A DNA stretch of 64,000 bases from Kribbella monticola. Lineage in GTDB: Bacteria; Actinomycetota; Actinomycetes; Propionibacteriales; Kribbellaceae. Location: NCBI RefSeq assembly GCF_003261635.1, contig NZ_QFXK01000009.1:248001-312000 (forward strand), written 5' to 3'. Position numbers and translations under genes: made by a program. Position 1 is the first letter of the stretch, and every line of letters starts with the position of its first letter. The notes under the pieces were generated by a model, which made no database searches, was not told the origin of the DNA, and worked only from the letters and a program-made list of their open reading frames with translations. Shown piece after piece: positions 35,716 to 44,269 of the stretch.

Positions 35716-36366
35716 TCAGTACTTCGTCTTGTAGATGCCGGCCTCGTACTGCGGACCGTAGTACTCCTCCAGCTCGGCCAGATCCGCGTCCTTGCGGTCC
35801 AGGGCCTTCGCGATCTTCGCGCGGCTCGGCATCGCGTCCGGGTTCCACGTCTCGGGCTTCCAGATCTGCGAGCGCAGGAACGCCTTGGAGCAGTGGTGGA
35901 AGATCTCCTCGATCTCGACCAGCAGTGCCAGTTGCGGCCGGTTGCCCTTGACGATCATGTCGTCAAAGAACGGCGCCTCGCGGATGATCCGGGCCCGGCC
36001 GTTGATGCGCAGCGTCTCGCCGCGACCCGGCAGCAGGTAGATCAGGCCGACGTGCGGATTGCTGAGGATGTTGGTGAAGCCGTCGATGCGGCGGTTGCCC
36101 GCCCGCTCCGGAATCACGATGGTGGTGTCGTCGAGCACCTTGGTGAACCCGGTCGGGTCGCCCTTGGGGGAGACGTCGCAACTGCCGTCCGCCGCGGAGG
36201 TCGCGATCAGGCAGAACGGTGACTCGGCCAGCCACTGCCGGTCCAGCTCGTGCAGTTCCTTGCGGGTCTTGTCCGTTGCGTGCTGCAACGGTGCCGGGAC
36301 CACCTCGCGCAGCTCTTCGTACGAGGTGATCTCGGCCAGTTCTGTCAGGTCCAGAAGGTGGTTCAT
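35716..36366 (-). CDS. Pyridoxamine 5'-phosphate oxidase-family FMN-binding protein
   Basis: A 216-residue protein of the MSMEG_1061-type PNPOx-like family. Typical segments are LIATSAADGSCDVSPKGDP, then VIPERAGNRRIDGFTNIL, VGLIYLLPGRGETLRINGRA and KAFLRSQIWKPETW. Relatives bind FMN or F420 and reduce or sequester small molecules; the reaction here is unknown. ATG 36366 shares its A with the stop of the upstream MFS gene (TGATG), so the two are coupled. Confidence 0.87.
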   Translation of the reverse strand: MNHLLDLTELAEITSYEELREVVPAPLQHATDKTRKELHELDRQWLAESPFCLIATSAADGSCDVSPKGDPTGFTKVLDDTTIVIPERAGNRRIDGFTNILSNPHVGLIYLLPGRGETLRINGRARIIREAPFFDDMIVKGNRPQLALLVEIEEIFHHCSKAFLRSQIWKPETWNPDAMPSRAKIAKALDRKDADLAELEEYYGPQYEAGIYKTKY

Positions 36367-37658
36367 CAGGCTGCGCACTCCCCATTGAGCGACGGCTCGA
36401 CCACCTGGCTGGCGGGCCGGGTCCGTGCCGCCCATCGTACGGTGGGACCAATCGCCATACTGGTCCCCAGGAACACTGCACCGAGCACTACCCAGCCGAT
36501 CGGACCCCAGCCGAGGACCAGTGTCGTCAGCAGCGCCGGGCCGAGCATGCGGGCGATCGCGGGTCCAGTGCCGAAGAAGCCCTGGTACTGGCCCTGCTTG
36601 TCGGCGGGGGCGAGGCCGAAGCTGATTTCCCAAGCGCCAGAGGCCAGCTTCATCTCGCCGAGCGTCAGGAGAACTGCAGCGACAGCCAGTACTGCGGCGG
36701 CGCCGGCTGGAGCCATTCCGAATGCGGTGACCGCGAAGACCCCGCACGCGGCCAAGAAGGCGAGTCCGGCGAAGCGGATCGAGCGGGTCGCAGTACGGAG
36801 GTCCTTCACGCCGCGGGCGACGCGTACCTGGAACAGCGTGACGCCGATAGTGTTGACGATCAGCAGCGAGGCGACCATCCAGCTGGGAGCACTCGTGCGC
36901 TCCACGATCCACAGCGGTGCGATGAGGCTGAGCAGCGGCATGAACATGAGCATCACGGCGTTGAGCAGCGCGAGTACGGCGTACGGGCGGTCGTGCAGGA
37001 CGGCCAGGCGAGGTTCGCCGGCGACCTTGAGTACCGCGGTGACTGTCGGGACCCGGTGGATCAGAGCGGCGGCGATGAGGAAGCTGGCGGCGTCGACAGC
37101 AAACACAGTCAGGTACGCCGGTGCCGTGTCGGACCGCAGCGCTACGCCACCGAGTGCAGCGCCTACGGCCAGGCCTGCGTTCACCGTGGATTGCAGGAAC
37201 GCCCGGATGCGAGTGCGTTCGGCAGGGGCGACCAACCCGGCCAGTAGAGCTTGCCGTGCGGCAGTGAGGCCGGTTTGGCTGCTGGCGTAGGCGATCGCTG
37301 CGATCAGGAACAGCGGGAAGCTTCGGACGAACAGGAACGATCCGACCGAGAGCGCGGTGGACAACGCCAGCAGGATCGCGACGCCGCGCGGGCCCTTGCG
37401 GTCGGCCAGGTTGCCGAGCGGGACGCCGGTGAGGAAGCCGATCAGCCAGGCGATCGTGAGTCCGAGGCCCACCTGGGCGGTGGAGAGGCCGACCACTCGG
37501 ATGAAGAACAGCGCCGAGGTGACGATGAATGCGCCGTCGCCGACGGAGTTGGCCAGCTGGGCCATGGCGAGGTTGCGGGCTGCGCCGGCGGGCGGGAGGA
37601 GCCTGGTCAACCGGCCTCCGGTGGAGGTTTCGGTGCGATCGGTGGCGGTGCTGGTCAT
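36366..37658 (-). CDS. Major facilitator superfamily transporter
   Basis: A 430-residue MFS protein with about 12 helices, of the MdtH/macrolide-efflux-like type. Motif A-like GVPLGNLADRKGPRGVAIL lies between helices 2 and 3. Other landmarks are YASSQTGLTAARQALLAGLV in helix 5 and QGQYQGFFGTGPAIARMLGP in the second half. ATG 37658 is preceded by AGGAGA; the frame extends upstream without family sequence. It is the first gene of a two-gene operon with the PNPOx-like protein, suggesting joint detoxification. Confidence 0.87.
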   Translation of the reverse strand: MTSTATDRTETSTGGRLTRLLPPAGAARNLAMAQLANSVGDGAFIVTSALFFIRVVGLSTAQVGLGLTIAWLIGFLTGVPLGNLADRKGPRGVAILLALSTALSVGSFLFVRSFPLFLIAAIAYASSQTGLTAARQALLAGLVAPAERTRIRAFLQSTVNAGLAVGAALGGVALRSDTAPAYLTVFAVDAASFLIAAALIHRVPTVTAVLKVAGEPRLAVLHDRPYAVLALLNAVMLMFMPLLSLIAPLWIVERTSAPSWMVASLLIVNTIGVTLFQVRVARGVKDLRTATRSIRFAGLAFLAACGVFAVTAFGMAPAGAAAVLAVAAVLLTLGEMKLASGAWEISFGLAPADKQGQYQGFFGTGPAIARMLGPALLTTLVLGWGPIGWVVLGAVFLGTSMAIGPTVRWAARTRPASQVVEPSLNGECAA

Positions 37659-37828
37659 CTTCGGTCTCCTTGCTCGCGCTTGATGCTCTGAGCCTAGGAG
37701 CACAGCGGCCCAGACATCAGATCCACTTCCGGTGGAGCTTGGTGGGCCAATTATTCTGGGCTTCGATGCCGCCGGATTGCCCTGTGGACAACCGCGGAAC
37801 GGGCCGCGAATCGCGGCACCTTGTAGGT

Positions 37829-38260
37829 ATGAGCTTCCTGAATCTCCCCCCGGACTGGTCCGAGAGCCCGCTGTCGGACCCCACCCTCGCCCGTGACGTG
37901 GTCGATCTCTGCGTGAGCGCAGGCGACCGCCGCCTCGGCCTGTTCAAAGTGATCTTCTGCGACGAAGAGGATCGCTTCCGCGGCGGTGTCGACATCTCGC
38001 TCCGCGACCGGCACGGCCAGCTCCACCTGACCGACTGCCGCACGGTCATCGAGCCCGTCGTGGCGGCCCTGAGCGACCATCCCGACATCGGCCTCCTGCT
38101 GGCTCTCGGCCGACCCGGCCCTGAGTTATGGCCGGCTATAGACAACCAGTGGGCCGAGCTGGTGGCCGCCATTTGCAACGAAGCCGGCGTCCGGCTCCTT
38201 GCCTTCTACGTTGCGACTGCCGACCACATCCACCGCGTCGAAGCGCCGATCAATGTCTGA
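37829..38260 (+). CDS. Conserved-looking hypothetical protein
   Basis: A 143-residue acidic protein that I do not recognise. It has no signal peptide or membrane helix. Alternating strand and helix segments (LGLFKVIFCDEEDRFRGGVD, then IGLLLALGRPGPELWPAID, RLLAFYVATADHIHRVEAP) suggest a small alpha/beta fold, and some wording recalls RadC/JAB-like proteins without the metal motif. ATG 37829 gives MSFLNLPPDWS. It is convergent with the XRE regulator, overlapping by 11 bases. Confidence 0.65.
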   Translation: MSFLNLPPDWSESPLSDPTLARDVVDLCVSAGDRRLGLFKVIFCDEEDRFRGGVDISLRDRHGQLHLTDCRTVIEPVVAALSDHPDIGLLLALGRPGPELWPAIDNQWAELVAAICNEAGVRLLAFYVATADHIHRVEAPINV

Positions 38261-39116
38261 GCGGCGCCCCGTCGACGGCGGGCTGGCCGTCGTCGCTGAG
38301 CCGGACCTCGGCAGGTTCACTGAGCGTGTTGAGCAGGCGGAGGCCGTCCTCGGCCGGGCTTTCGGGTGCCGCGGACAGGACGATGAGTTCCATGCCCGCT
38401 TCGGCCGGGAGGACGAAGTTCTCCTGATGCAGTTCGAGGAGTCCGACCAGCGGATGCCGGTAGGCCTTGCGGCCATGGGTGCGGGCGCTGACGTCCGCGC
38501 GGGCCCAGAGTTTACGGAAGCGGGTGCTGCCCATCGCCAGCTCGCCGATGAGGGAGGCCAGCCGGGGGTCGTCGGGGTATTTGCCGGCCGCCAGCCGCAG
38601 GTGTCCGACGACATCGAGAGTGCAGGCTTCCCAGTCGGCGTACAGACCTCGCTCGGTCTCCTCGAGGAAGATGTGCCGGGCCGTGTTCAAGCCCGGGAGC
38701 GCCCGGCCGTAGAGGAGTCGGGCCAGCCGGTTTCCTGCGAGCACGTCCAGCCGGTGGTTGATGATCAGCGCAGGTGCGTTGGGGACAAGGTCGAGCACGC
38801 GCAGAAGTTCGGGTCGCAGTCGTCCGCTCGGCGCTTTCGCGCGACGGCGACGCTGCCGGGCGAGCCGGTAGAGGTGCGCGCGTTCGGTCTCGTCGAGGCC
38901 GAGGACGCCGGCGAGTGCGTCGAGGATCTGTTCGGAGGGCTGGGTGGCGCGGCCCTGCTCCAGGCGGACGTAGTAGTCGACGCTCACCCCGGACAGATGC
39001 GCGACCTCTTCGCGGCGCAGACCTTCGACGCGACGGCGGCTGTCGGTGGGGATGCCGACGGAAGCAGGGTCGACCCGGGAGCGCCGGGTGCGCAGGAAGC
39101 CCGCGAGATCGTCCAT
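38250..39116 (-). CDS. XRE-family regulator with MmyB-like ligand domain
   Basis: A 288-residue regulator. The HTH (1-70) shows LAGFLRTRRSRVDPASVGIP, RVEGLRREEVAHLSGVSVDY and YVRLEQGRATQPSEQILDAL. The C-terminal MmyB-like PAS-type domain has APALIINHRLDVLAGNRLA, then HIFLEETERGLYADWEACT and RKAYRHPLVGLLELHQENF. Such regulators usually sit divergently from a reductase or dehydrogenase that they repress, as here with the quinone reductase at 39262. ATG 39116 is chosen because MDDLAGFLRTRR is the usual family start. Confidence 0.9.
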   Translation of the reverse strand: MDDLAGFLRTRRSRVDPASVGIPTDSRRRVEGLRREEVAHLSGVSVDYYVRLEQGRATQPSEQILDALAGVLGLDETERAHLYRLARQRRRRAKAPSGRLRPELLRVLDLVPNAPALIINHRLDVLAGNRLARLLYGRALPGLNTARHIFLEETERGLYADWEACTLDVVGHLRLAAGKYPDDPRLASLIGELAMGSTRFRKLWARADVSARTHGRKAYRHPLVGLLELHQENFVLPAEAGMELIVLSAAPESPAEDGLRLLNTLSEPAEVRLSDDGQPAVDGAPLRH

Positions 39117-39261
39117 GCCACCAATTATGGCCTCGGATGGTGGCCGTGAAGGTGGCCCTGCCGATACCAGGAAGTCTCGTCCGACGGTGAAAGCGTCCCT
39201 GAACAAGGCGGTCTCGAAGGCCGAGCATCGATGGCAACAGCACTCATCGAAAGGAATAGCT

Positions 39262-40041
39262 ATGAAGACGCTCATCGTCTACGCCCACCCCGAGCCGCGT
39301 TCGCTGAACGGTTCACTGAGGGACCTCGCCGTGACCACGCTCGAAGCCGCGGGACACGAGGTGCAGGTGAGCGACCTGTACGCGATGAACTGGAAAGCCG
39401 TGGTCGACGCGGCCGACTTCGGTGCGCAAGCCACCAGTCCGCTTCAGGTAGTGCGGAGTTCCGGTGCGGCGTACGACGCCGGCGCGCTCACGCCCGATGT
39501 GGTGGCCGAGCAGCAGAAGCTGCTGTGGGCCGACACGGTGATCTTCCAGTTCCCCCTGTGGTGGTACGCGATGCCGGCCATCCTCAAGGGCTGGGTCGAC
39601 CGGGTGTTCTCGTACCACTTCGCCTACGGCGTCGGTGTCCACGACGAGACCCGGTACGGCGAACGCTTCGGCGAAGGCACTTTGCAGGGCCGGCGGGCGA
39701 TGCTCTCGGTCACAGCCGGCGGTCCCGAATCCCACTACAGCGATCGCGGAATCAACGGCCCCATCGAGGACCTGCTCTTCCCGATCCACCACGGGATCCT
39801 CTACTACCCAGGTCTGGAGGTCCTCCCGCCGTTCGTCCTCTACGGCACGGACCGAATGACGCCTGACGAGTTCAAGGACGCCGCGAAGATGTGGACCGAG
39901 CGCCTGCTCTCACTGGAGACAACCGACCCGATCCCCTTCAGACCACAAAACTTCGGCGACTACGAAATCCCCTCCCTCCAACTCAAACCACACCTCGAAC
40001 TCCCCGGCCGCCGCGGCTTCGGCCTCCACGTCCACGCTTAG
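39262..40041 (+). CDS. NAD(P)H quinone reductase, flavodoxin-like fold
   Basis: A 259-residue protein of the NQO1/KefF-like family. It begins KTLIVYAHPEPRSLNGSLRD (flavin phosphate loop), with VQVSDLYAMNWKAVVDAADF, then IFQFPLWWYAMPAILKGWVD, RVFSYHFAYG and AMLSVTAGGPESHYS, all characteristic. It reduces quinones by two electrons. AAAGGA lies 6 bases before ATG 39262. The divergent XRE/MmyB-type regulator probably controls it. Confidence 0.9.
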   Translation: MKTLIVYAHPEPRSLNGSLRDLAVTTLEAAGHEVQVSDLYAMNWKAVVDAADFGAQATSPLQVVRSSGAAYDAGALTPDVVAEQQKLLWADTVIFQFPLWWYAMPAILKGWVDRVFSYHFAYGVGVHDETRYGERFGEGTLQGRRAMLSVTAGGPESHYSDRGINGPIEDLLFPIHHGILYYPGLEVLPPFVLYGTDRMTPDEFKDAAKMWTERLLSLETTDPIPFRPQNFGDYEIPSLQLKPHLELPGRRGFGLHVHA

Positions 40042-40238
40042 CCGTGTCGCGGTCGTCCGGCGCCGGCGCTGCGGTGAATCGCTGGCCCTTTGGGCATCGT
40101 TCCCGAGAGCGCCCCTGCCGACAGCGAGCATCGGCCGCGCCATCCGACCCATCCAGGCCAGGACGGCGCGGTTGACCAACATCCAATGGGGCATCAGCTG
40201 CCTCATCGTGGACTTCGTCCGCCTCAACTTGGCGCGCG

Positions 40239-41075
40239 TCACGGGACGGGAATCGAGTCACCCAGACCGGCGTACAGGTAGCGGTTGCCGAACGCCTCGC
40301 TCAGTGCCAGGAAGGCGGGTTCACCCGTGCAGTGGCCCGGGGCGACGGTTTGTACGTGCCACTCGTCGCGGAGTGCCTGCGCGACGCGACGCACTTCGGG
40401 CTCCTCGGTCAGGACGAGGTGGAGCCCGCCGGCGATGCAGTGGACACGGTCGTCGATCGCGGCAGCGGCCTCCAGGATCCGCTCGATGCCCGGGTGCGAG
40501 CATCCCACCACCAGCACCAGTCCCTGCGAGGTCCGCAGCGCGAGGGAGATCTCGCGCAACTCACGCGTTCCCGCCACTTCCGAGACGACGGCGATCAGCC
40601 ATGCGCCGCTTCCCAGCGGGGTCGACTCCTCGATCCAGGTGAATCGTGCGCCCGGCCACGGCGTGCCGTGGCGGATGACGTCGGGCGGCTCGCCGTCGTA
40701 GTACTGCATGGATCGCGGCAGCGACGGGCGGCGCGGGTAGAAGTGGCCGGGAAGGCTCGAGCCGAACACGCCGTACAGTTCGGCCGGCGCGTAGACCGGC
40801 ACGTCGGGGTTGACGTGCAGCAGGTGATCGAGCCCGGACGTGTGGTCGCCGTGTCGGTGCGAGACCACGACGAGATCGATCGTGCGCAGGTCGACACCCA
40901 GGGCGTCGGTGTTGGCGGCGAACGTCCGCGAGTCGTTCCCGGTGTCGAAGAGAATCCGCTGACCCTCGAACTCCACAAGAGCAGCGAACCCCCACTCCTT
41001 GATCAGGCCGGGTCGCCGCCCGAACGCGTCGTGGAGGACCGTGATCCGGTTGGTCGTCCCACCCCGAGGCTCCAT
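40239..41075 (-). CDS. Metallo-beta-lactamase-fold hydrolase
   Basis: A 278-residue MBL-fold protein with the metal site VVSHRHGDHTSGLDHLL, the downstream ligand LVVGCSHPGIERIL, and APGHCTGEPA near the end. The pattern matches the 7,8-dihydropterin synthase-like branch (archaeal MptA-like / Tm0207) often annotated only as MBL hydrolase. No signal peptide. The 197 bases between it and the quinone reductase end (40042-40238) hold no gene I can support. Confidence 0.83.
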   Translation of the reverse strand: MEPRGGTTNRITVLHDAFGRRPGLIKEWGFAALVEFEGQRILFDTGNDSRTFAANTDALGVDLRTIDLVVVSHRHGDHTSGLDHLLHVNPDVPVYAPAELYGVFGSSLPGHFYPRRPSLPRSMQYYDGEPPDVIRHGTPWPGARFTWIEESTPLGSGAWLIAVVSEVAGTRELREISLALRTSQGLVLVVGCSHPGIERILEAAAAIDDRVHCIAGGLHLVLTEEPEVRRVAQALRDEWHVQTVAPGHCTGEPAFLALSEAFGNRYLYAGLGDSIPVP

Positions 41076-41189
41076 GCCTCACCTGACCACAGCGCACGGC
41101 GTACGTCGAGTGGCGCACGAACCGCCGTGCCGCCGATCTACGGCTCAACACATCCCAGACGACTCCTCCGGAGCGGCTACGCTGCGTAA

Positions 41190-41220
41190 GGGAACAGGTG
41201 TTCGAATCAGGGTGTACTCT
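41190..41220 (+). promoter_or_regulatory. LexA-like SOS box and leaderless promoter of the AlkB-like gene
   Basis: GGGAAC-AGGT-GTTCGA (41190-41205) matches the actinobacterial LexA consensus TCGAAC-N4-GTTCGA in one full half and four of six bases of the other. TACTCT (41215-41220) is a -10 box exactly 7 bases before ATG 41228, which suggests a leaderless mRNA. A repressor at 41190-41205 would cover the -35 region. Confidence 0.5.
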
Positions 41221-41227
41221 GGTTCGC

Positions 41228-41872
41228 ATGGCTGGAGGGCTTCAGGCTTCGTTGCTGGATGCGTTCGAGGATCCTGCGCTGGGATCTCTTGAAGGGCTGC
41301 AGCGGACAGAGTTGGGTCAGGGCGCCTGGATCGACGTGCTGCCGGGGTGGTTGACCGGTGCGGACCAGGTTTTCGATCGTCTTGCGGTCGAGGTGCCGTG
41401 GCGCGAGGAGCGGCGGCAGATGTACGACCGGATGGTCGACGTCCCTCGCCTGCTCTGCTTCTACGGCGAGACCGACAATCTCCCGTTGCCGATCCTCGAC
41501 GAGGCGCGCGACGCGCTCAGCGATTGGTACGCCGAGGAACTGGGGGAGCCGTTCCGCACGGCGGGTCTCTGTTACTACCGCGACGGACGGGACAGCGTCG
41601 CCTGGCACGGCGACAAGATCGGTCGCGGCGCCCGCGAGGACACCATGGTCGCCATCCTCTCCGTCGGCGAACCACGAGTCCTAGCCCTCCGCCCGCGCCC
41701 CGGCAGCACATCGGCAAAGGTCGCCTCCACCATCCGCTACCCCCTCGGCCACGGCGACCTCATCGTCATGGGCGGCTCCTGCCAACGCACCTGGGAACAC
41801 GCCATCCCCAAATCCACCACCCACACCGGCCCCAGAATCAGCATCCAATACCGCCCCCGCGGCGTCCGCTGA
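41228..41872 (+). CDS. AlkB-like Fe(II)/2-oxoglutarate-dependent dioxygenase
   Basis: A 214-residue protein of the AlkB family, which removes alkyl groups from damaged DNA or RNA by oxidation. The iron ligands are in SVAWHGDKIGRG (HxD) and TWEHAIPKS (distal His), with 2-oxoglutarate-binding Arg in GPRISIQYRPR. FRTAGLCYYRDGRDSVAWH aligns with the usual nucleotide-recognition stretch. The likely leaderless start at ATG 41228 and the LexA-like box upstream fit a DNA-damage role. Confidence 0.87.
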   Translation: MAGGLQASLLDAFEDPALGSLEGLQRTELGQGAWIDVLPGWLTGADQVFDRLAVEVPWREERRQMYDRMVDVPRLLCFYGETDNLPLPILDEARDALSDWYAEELGEPFRTAGLCYYRDGRDSVAWHGDKIGRGAREDTMVAILSVGEPRVLALRPRPGSTSAKVASTIRYPLGHGDLIVMGGSCQRTWEHAIPKSTTHTGPRISIQYRPRGVR

Positions 41873-41890
41873 ATCCCCAAGCGGCCCTCT

Positions 41891-41936
41891 CGCCACCCGA
41901 GCCGCCGAGCCACCCGAGCCACCCGAGCCGCCGACC
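41891..41936. repeat. Short repeat of GCCACCCGA / GCCGCCGA units
   Basis: Runs of cacccgagc and ccgccgagc follow each other about five times just after the AlkB-like gene. A minor example of the tandem arrays seen elsewhere in the window. Confidence 0.6.
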
Positions 41937-42040
41937 TGCCCAAGCCGTTGGCCGAGTAGCTGACATCCTTGCCCAGAAGGATCGGCTGGACCGTGGATGA
42001 ATGAGACTGGAGGCATGTGCGCGGGCGAGTTGGAGGATGT

Positions 42041-43516
42041 ATGCGGCAACTGCTGATCCGGAACTGTTCTGTCCTGGTCGTCCCCGAAACAGGGGAGTGC
42101 CGTCTCGACGAAGCCCAGGACATCCACATCCAGGACGGCGCGATTACCGCGATCACCAACACCGGTACGCCAGATGACCGGCGCCCTGATCCCGTGCATC
42201 CGGCTGACGCACGTCCGGGCGATGCCCGGTGGGTCGACACCCGCTCTGATTCAGGGCTTCCGGCCGATACTCGCGCGGTCGACGCGCGTTCGGTCGACGC
42301 CGGAGTACTGGAGGTGCTCGATGGGAGCGGGTTGGTTGCTGTGCCGGGGTTGACCAATTCGCATACGCACAGTCCGATGGTGATGATGCGGGGTGCGGCG
42401 GAGGATGTGTCGATCGACGACTGGTTCAATCGCAAGATCTGGCCGATGGAAGTGAACCTCACTCCCGAGCGCGTCCGGGTCGGCGCCCGGCTCGCCTGTG
42501 CGGAGATGCTGCTCGCCGGCGTCACCACCTTCGTCGACCACTACTTCCACGCCGACCAGATCGCCGAAGCAGCCCTCGAATCCGGTATCCGCGCCGACCT
42601 CGCTCCGACCTTCTTCTCCTCCACCGGCACCGAAGCACGAGAAGCCGCCTTCGCAGCAGCCCGCGAGATCCGCGCACGAGGCGAAGCAGCCGCAAACAAA
42701 CAACCGCCACGCATCACGGCATCCCTCGGCCCACATGCGCCTTACACAGTCTCCGACGAAGACCTCCGCCGTACTGCGGAAGTCGCGCGTGCCGAAGGAT
42801 TTCGGATCCACCTGCACGCAGCCGAGACGGAGGACCAGACGCAGTCGTCGATCGACCGCCACGGCGTCACCCCGATCGAGGTGCTCGCGCGTACCGGCGT
42901 ACTGGAAGCTGGTGCCCTGATCGCCCACGGCTGCGGCATCCGCGAAGCCGACCTCGCCTTGCTGGCACCCTTCGCTGACCGTACGGCGGTCGCCTGCTGC
43001 CCCAAGGTCTATCTCAAACTCGCGATGGGCTCGACCACCCCGATCAAGTCGCTGCAATCGGCCGCCATCCCCGTCGGCATCGGCACCGACGGAGCGGCGG
43101 TCCACAACACCTTGGACCTCTGGGAATCACTGCGCCTCGTCGCCCTCACCCAGAAACAACGCGAACAGAACGCCGAGTGGATGACCGTCTCGGACACGCT
43201 CCGCCTCGCCACGCGAGGCGGAGCGACCGCCTCGGGCCACCTCACAGGCGCCCTCGAACCAGGCGGCCGGGCCGACATCACCCTTGTCGACCTCTCAGCG
43301 CCACACCACCAGCCGACCCACGACGCCCGGGCGAGCCTCGTCTACTCCACCCGAGCATCCGACGTGGTCCATGTCGTTGTCGACGGCAACATAGTCGTCC
43401 GCGACCGAACACTCACCACCGTCGACCTCGCCGAGATCCTCGAGGATGCCCGCGCCGTCGCGCACACCCTCGTGGACCTCACCGCAAACAGCACAATCCA
43501 GACCTACGCCCCCTGA
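42041..43516 (+). CDS. Amidohydrolase of the TrzN/MtaD deaminase type
   Basis: A 491-residue zinc hydrolase of the cytidine/SAH/8-oxoguanine deaminase-like branch. Metal motifs: GLTNSHTHSPMVMMRG (HxH), RIHLHAAETEDQ, ALIAHGCGI and VGIGTDGAAVHNTLDLWE (Asp). CCPKVYLKLAMG lies before the last. The enzyme acts on a ring amino group; the substrate is not decidable. Residues about 43-87 are an extra Asp/Arg/Ala-rich insertion (DARPGDARWVDTR, then RAVDARSVDAG) with repeated codons, absent from normal relatives. ATG 42041 follows TTGGAGGA. Confidence 0.87.
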   Translation: MRQLLIRNCSVLVVPETGECRLDEAQDIHIQDGAITAITNTGTPDDRRPDPVHPADARPGDARWVDTRSDSGLPADTRAVDARSVDAGVLEVLDGSGLVAVPGLTNSHTHSPMVMMRGAAEDVSIDDWFNRKIWPMEVNLTPERVRVGARLACAEMLLAGVTTFVDHYFHADQIAEAALESGIRADLAPTFFSSTGTEAREAAFAAAREIRARGEAAANKQPPRITASLGPHAPYTVSDEDLRRTAEVARAEGFRIHLHAAETEDQTQSSIDRHGVTPIEVLARTGVLEAGALIAHGCGIREADLALLAPFADRTAVACCPKVYLKLAMGSTTPIKSLQSAAIPVGIGTDGAAVHNTLDLWESLRLVALTQKQREQNAEWMTVSDTLRLATRGGATASGHLTGALEPGGRADITLVDLSAPHHQPTHDARASLVYSTRASDVVHVVVDGNIVVRDRTLTTVDLAEILEDARAVAHTLVDLTANSTIQTYAP

Positions 43517-43806
43517 CCCGACCGCCTGGTTCAAGCCCCTTACCCGAGCGCCTGGCTCAAGCCCTGACCCGAGCGCCTGGCCAATGACCCGAGCGCCTGG
43601 CTCAAGCCCTGACCCGAGCGCCTGGCCAATGACCCGAGCGCCTGGCTCAAGCCCCTGACCCGAGCGCCTGGCCAATGACCCGAGCGCCTGGCTCAAGCCC
43701 CTGACCCGAGCGCCTGGCCAATGACCCGAGCGCCTGGCTCAAGCCCCTGACCCGAGCCCCCTGACTCGAGGCCCGTGACTCGAGGCCCCTGACTCGAGGC
43801 CCCTGA
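43517..43806. repeat. 46-bp composite tandem repeat between the amidohydrolase and SRPBCC genes
   Basis: Two related modules alternate: TGACCCGAGCGCCTGGCCAA (20 bases) and a 26-base version that ends ctcaagcccc. Together they make a 46-base unit present about four times. It is followed by a shorter TGACTCGAGGCCCC unit three times near 43770-43805. The array fills the whole convergent intergenic space. No stable coding frame or hairpin terminator is evident. Confidence 0.9.
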
Positions 43807-43807
43807 C

Positions 43808-44218
43808 CTACGCTGCCTGATCGCCTTCGCAGATCCTCCGGACCGTCTCCAGTTCTTCGTCGATGAACTTGAGCTGATCCCCGACCGCCTCCTCCGGCGT
43901 ACCGGGAGGGAACAAGATCGTGAACTGGTACTCGCTGCCCTCCCCATTGGGCAGCACCCGGCTGAACCCACCGACCCGGAGGTCATGGGCGCGAAGGAAG
44001 TCCACCGTCCCGTACTCCGACGAGGTGCGCACCACGACGCGCAGCTGACCCGCCTCGCTGTCGATGACCCACTCGTCACCACTTTGCTCGATCTTCGGCG
44101 CGAACCCCGGCGCCCACTCCGGCAGGTTCCGCGCGTCGGCCACGTACTCGAAGACAGTCTCCGGGGAGGCGGCAATGGAAATGGTCCGCGTCTCGGCGCG
44201 GGAGAAATTAGTAAGCAT
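43808..44218 (-). CDS. SRPBCC-family (START-like) protein
   Basis: A 136-residue single-domain protein. ISIAASPETVFEYVADARNL is the family's first strand and helix, followed by PEWAPGFAPKIEQSGDEW and a C-terminal helix with LKFIDEELETVRRIC. Such proteins bind hydrophobic ligands in a central cavity; some are aromatase/cyclases. ATG 44218 starts the protein 51 bases from the divergent MarR-type gene, with a shared palindrome between them. Confidence 0.87.
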   Translation of the reverse strand: MLTNFSRAETRTISIAASPETVFEYVADARNLPEWAPGFAPKIEQSGDEWVIDSEAGQLRVVVRTSSEYGTVDFLRAHDLRVGGFSRVLPNGEGSEYQFTILFPPGTPEEAVGDQLKFIDEELETVRRICEGDQAA

Positions 44219-44222
44219 GTGT

Positions 44223-44248
44223 AGATCATATGCATCTGCGTATCATCT
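44223..44248. promoter_or_regulatory. 26-bp inverted repeat, candidate MarR operator
   Basis: The half-sites AGATcATAtGCA and TGCgTATcATCT face each other around two central bases, with 10 of 13 pairs matching. It fills the 51-base gap between the divergent SRPBCC and MarR-type genes. TATCAT (44258-44263) lies 6 bases before GTG 44270, so the MarR mRNA may be leaderless and directly blocked by binding. Confidence 0.65.
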
Positions 44249-44269
44249 GTCACTACCTATCATGACCGG

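Noticed and set aside
40042..40238. Possible small gene or eroded membrane-protein remnant between the quinone reductase and MBL genes
   Set aside because: Short hydrophobic stretches appear in two frames, but there is no start with a ribosome binding site and no recognisable family.
41879..42040. Terminator between the AlkB-like gene and the amidohydrolase
   Set aside because: Only short imperfect stems from the cacccgagc repeats are possible, with no stable hairpin followed by T residues.
43517..43806. CRISPR array or integron-type repeat
   Set aside because: The repeated modules directly abut, the so-called spacers are themselves repeated, and no cas or integrase gene is present.
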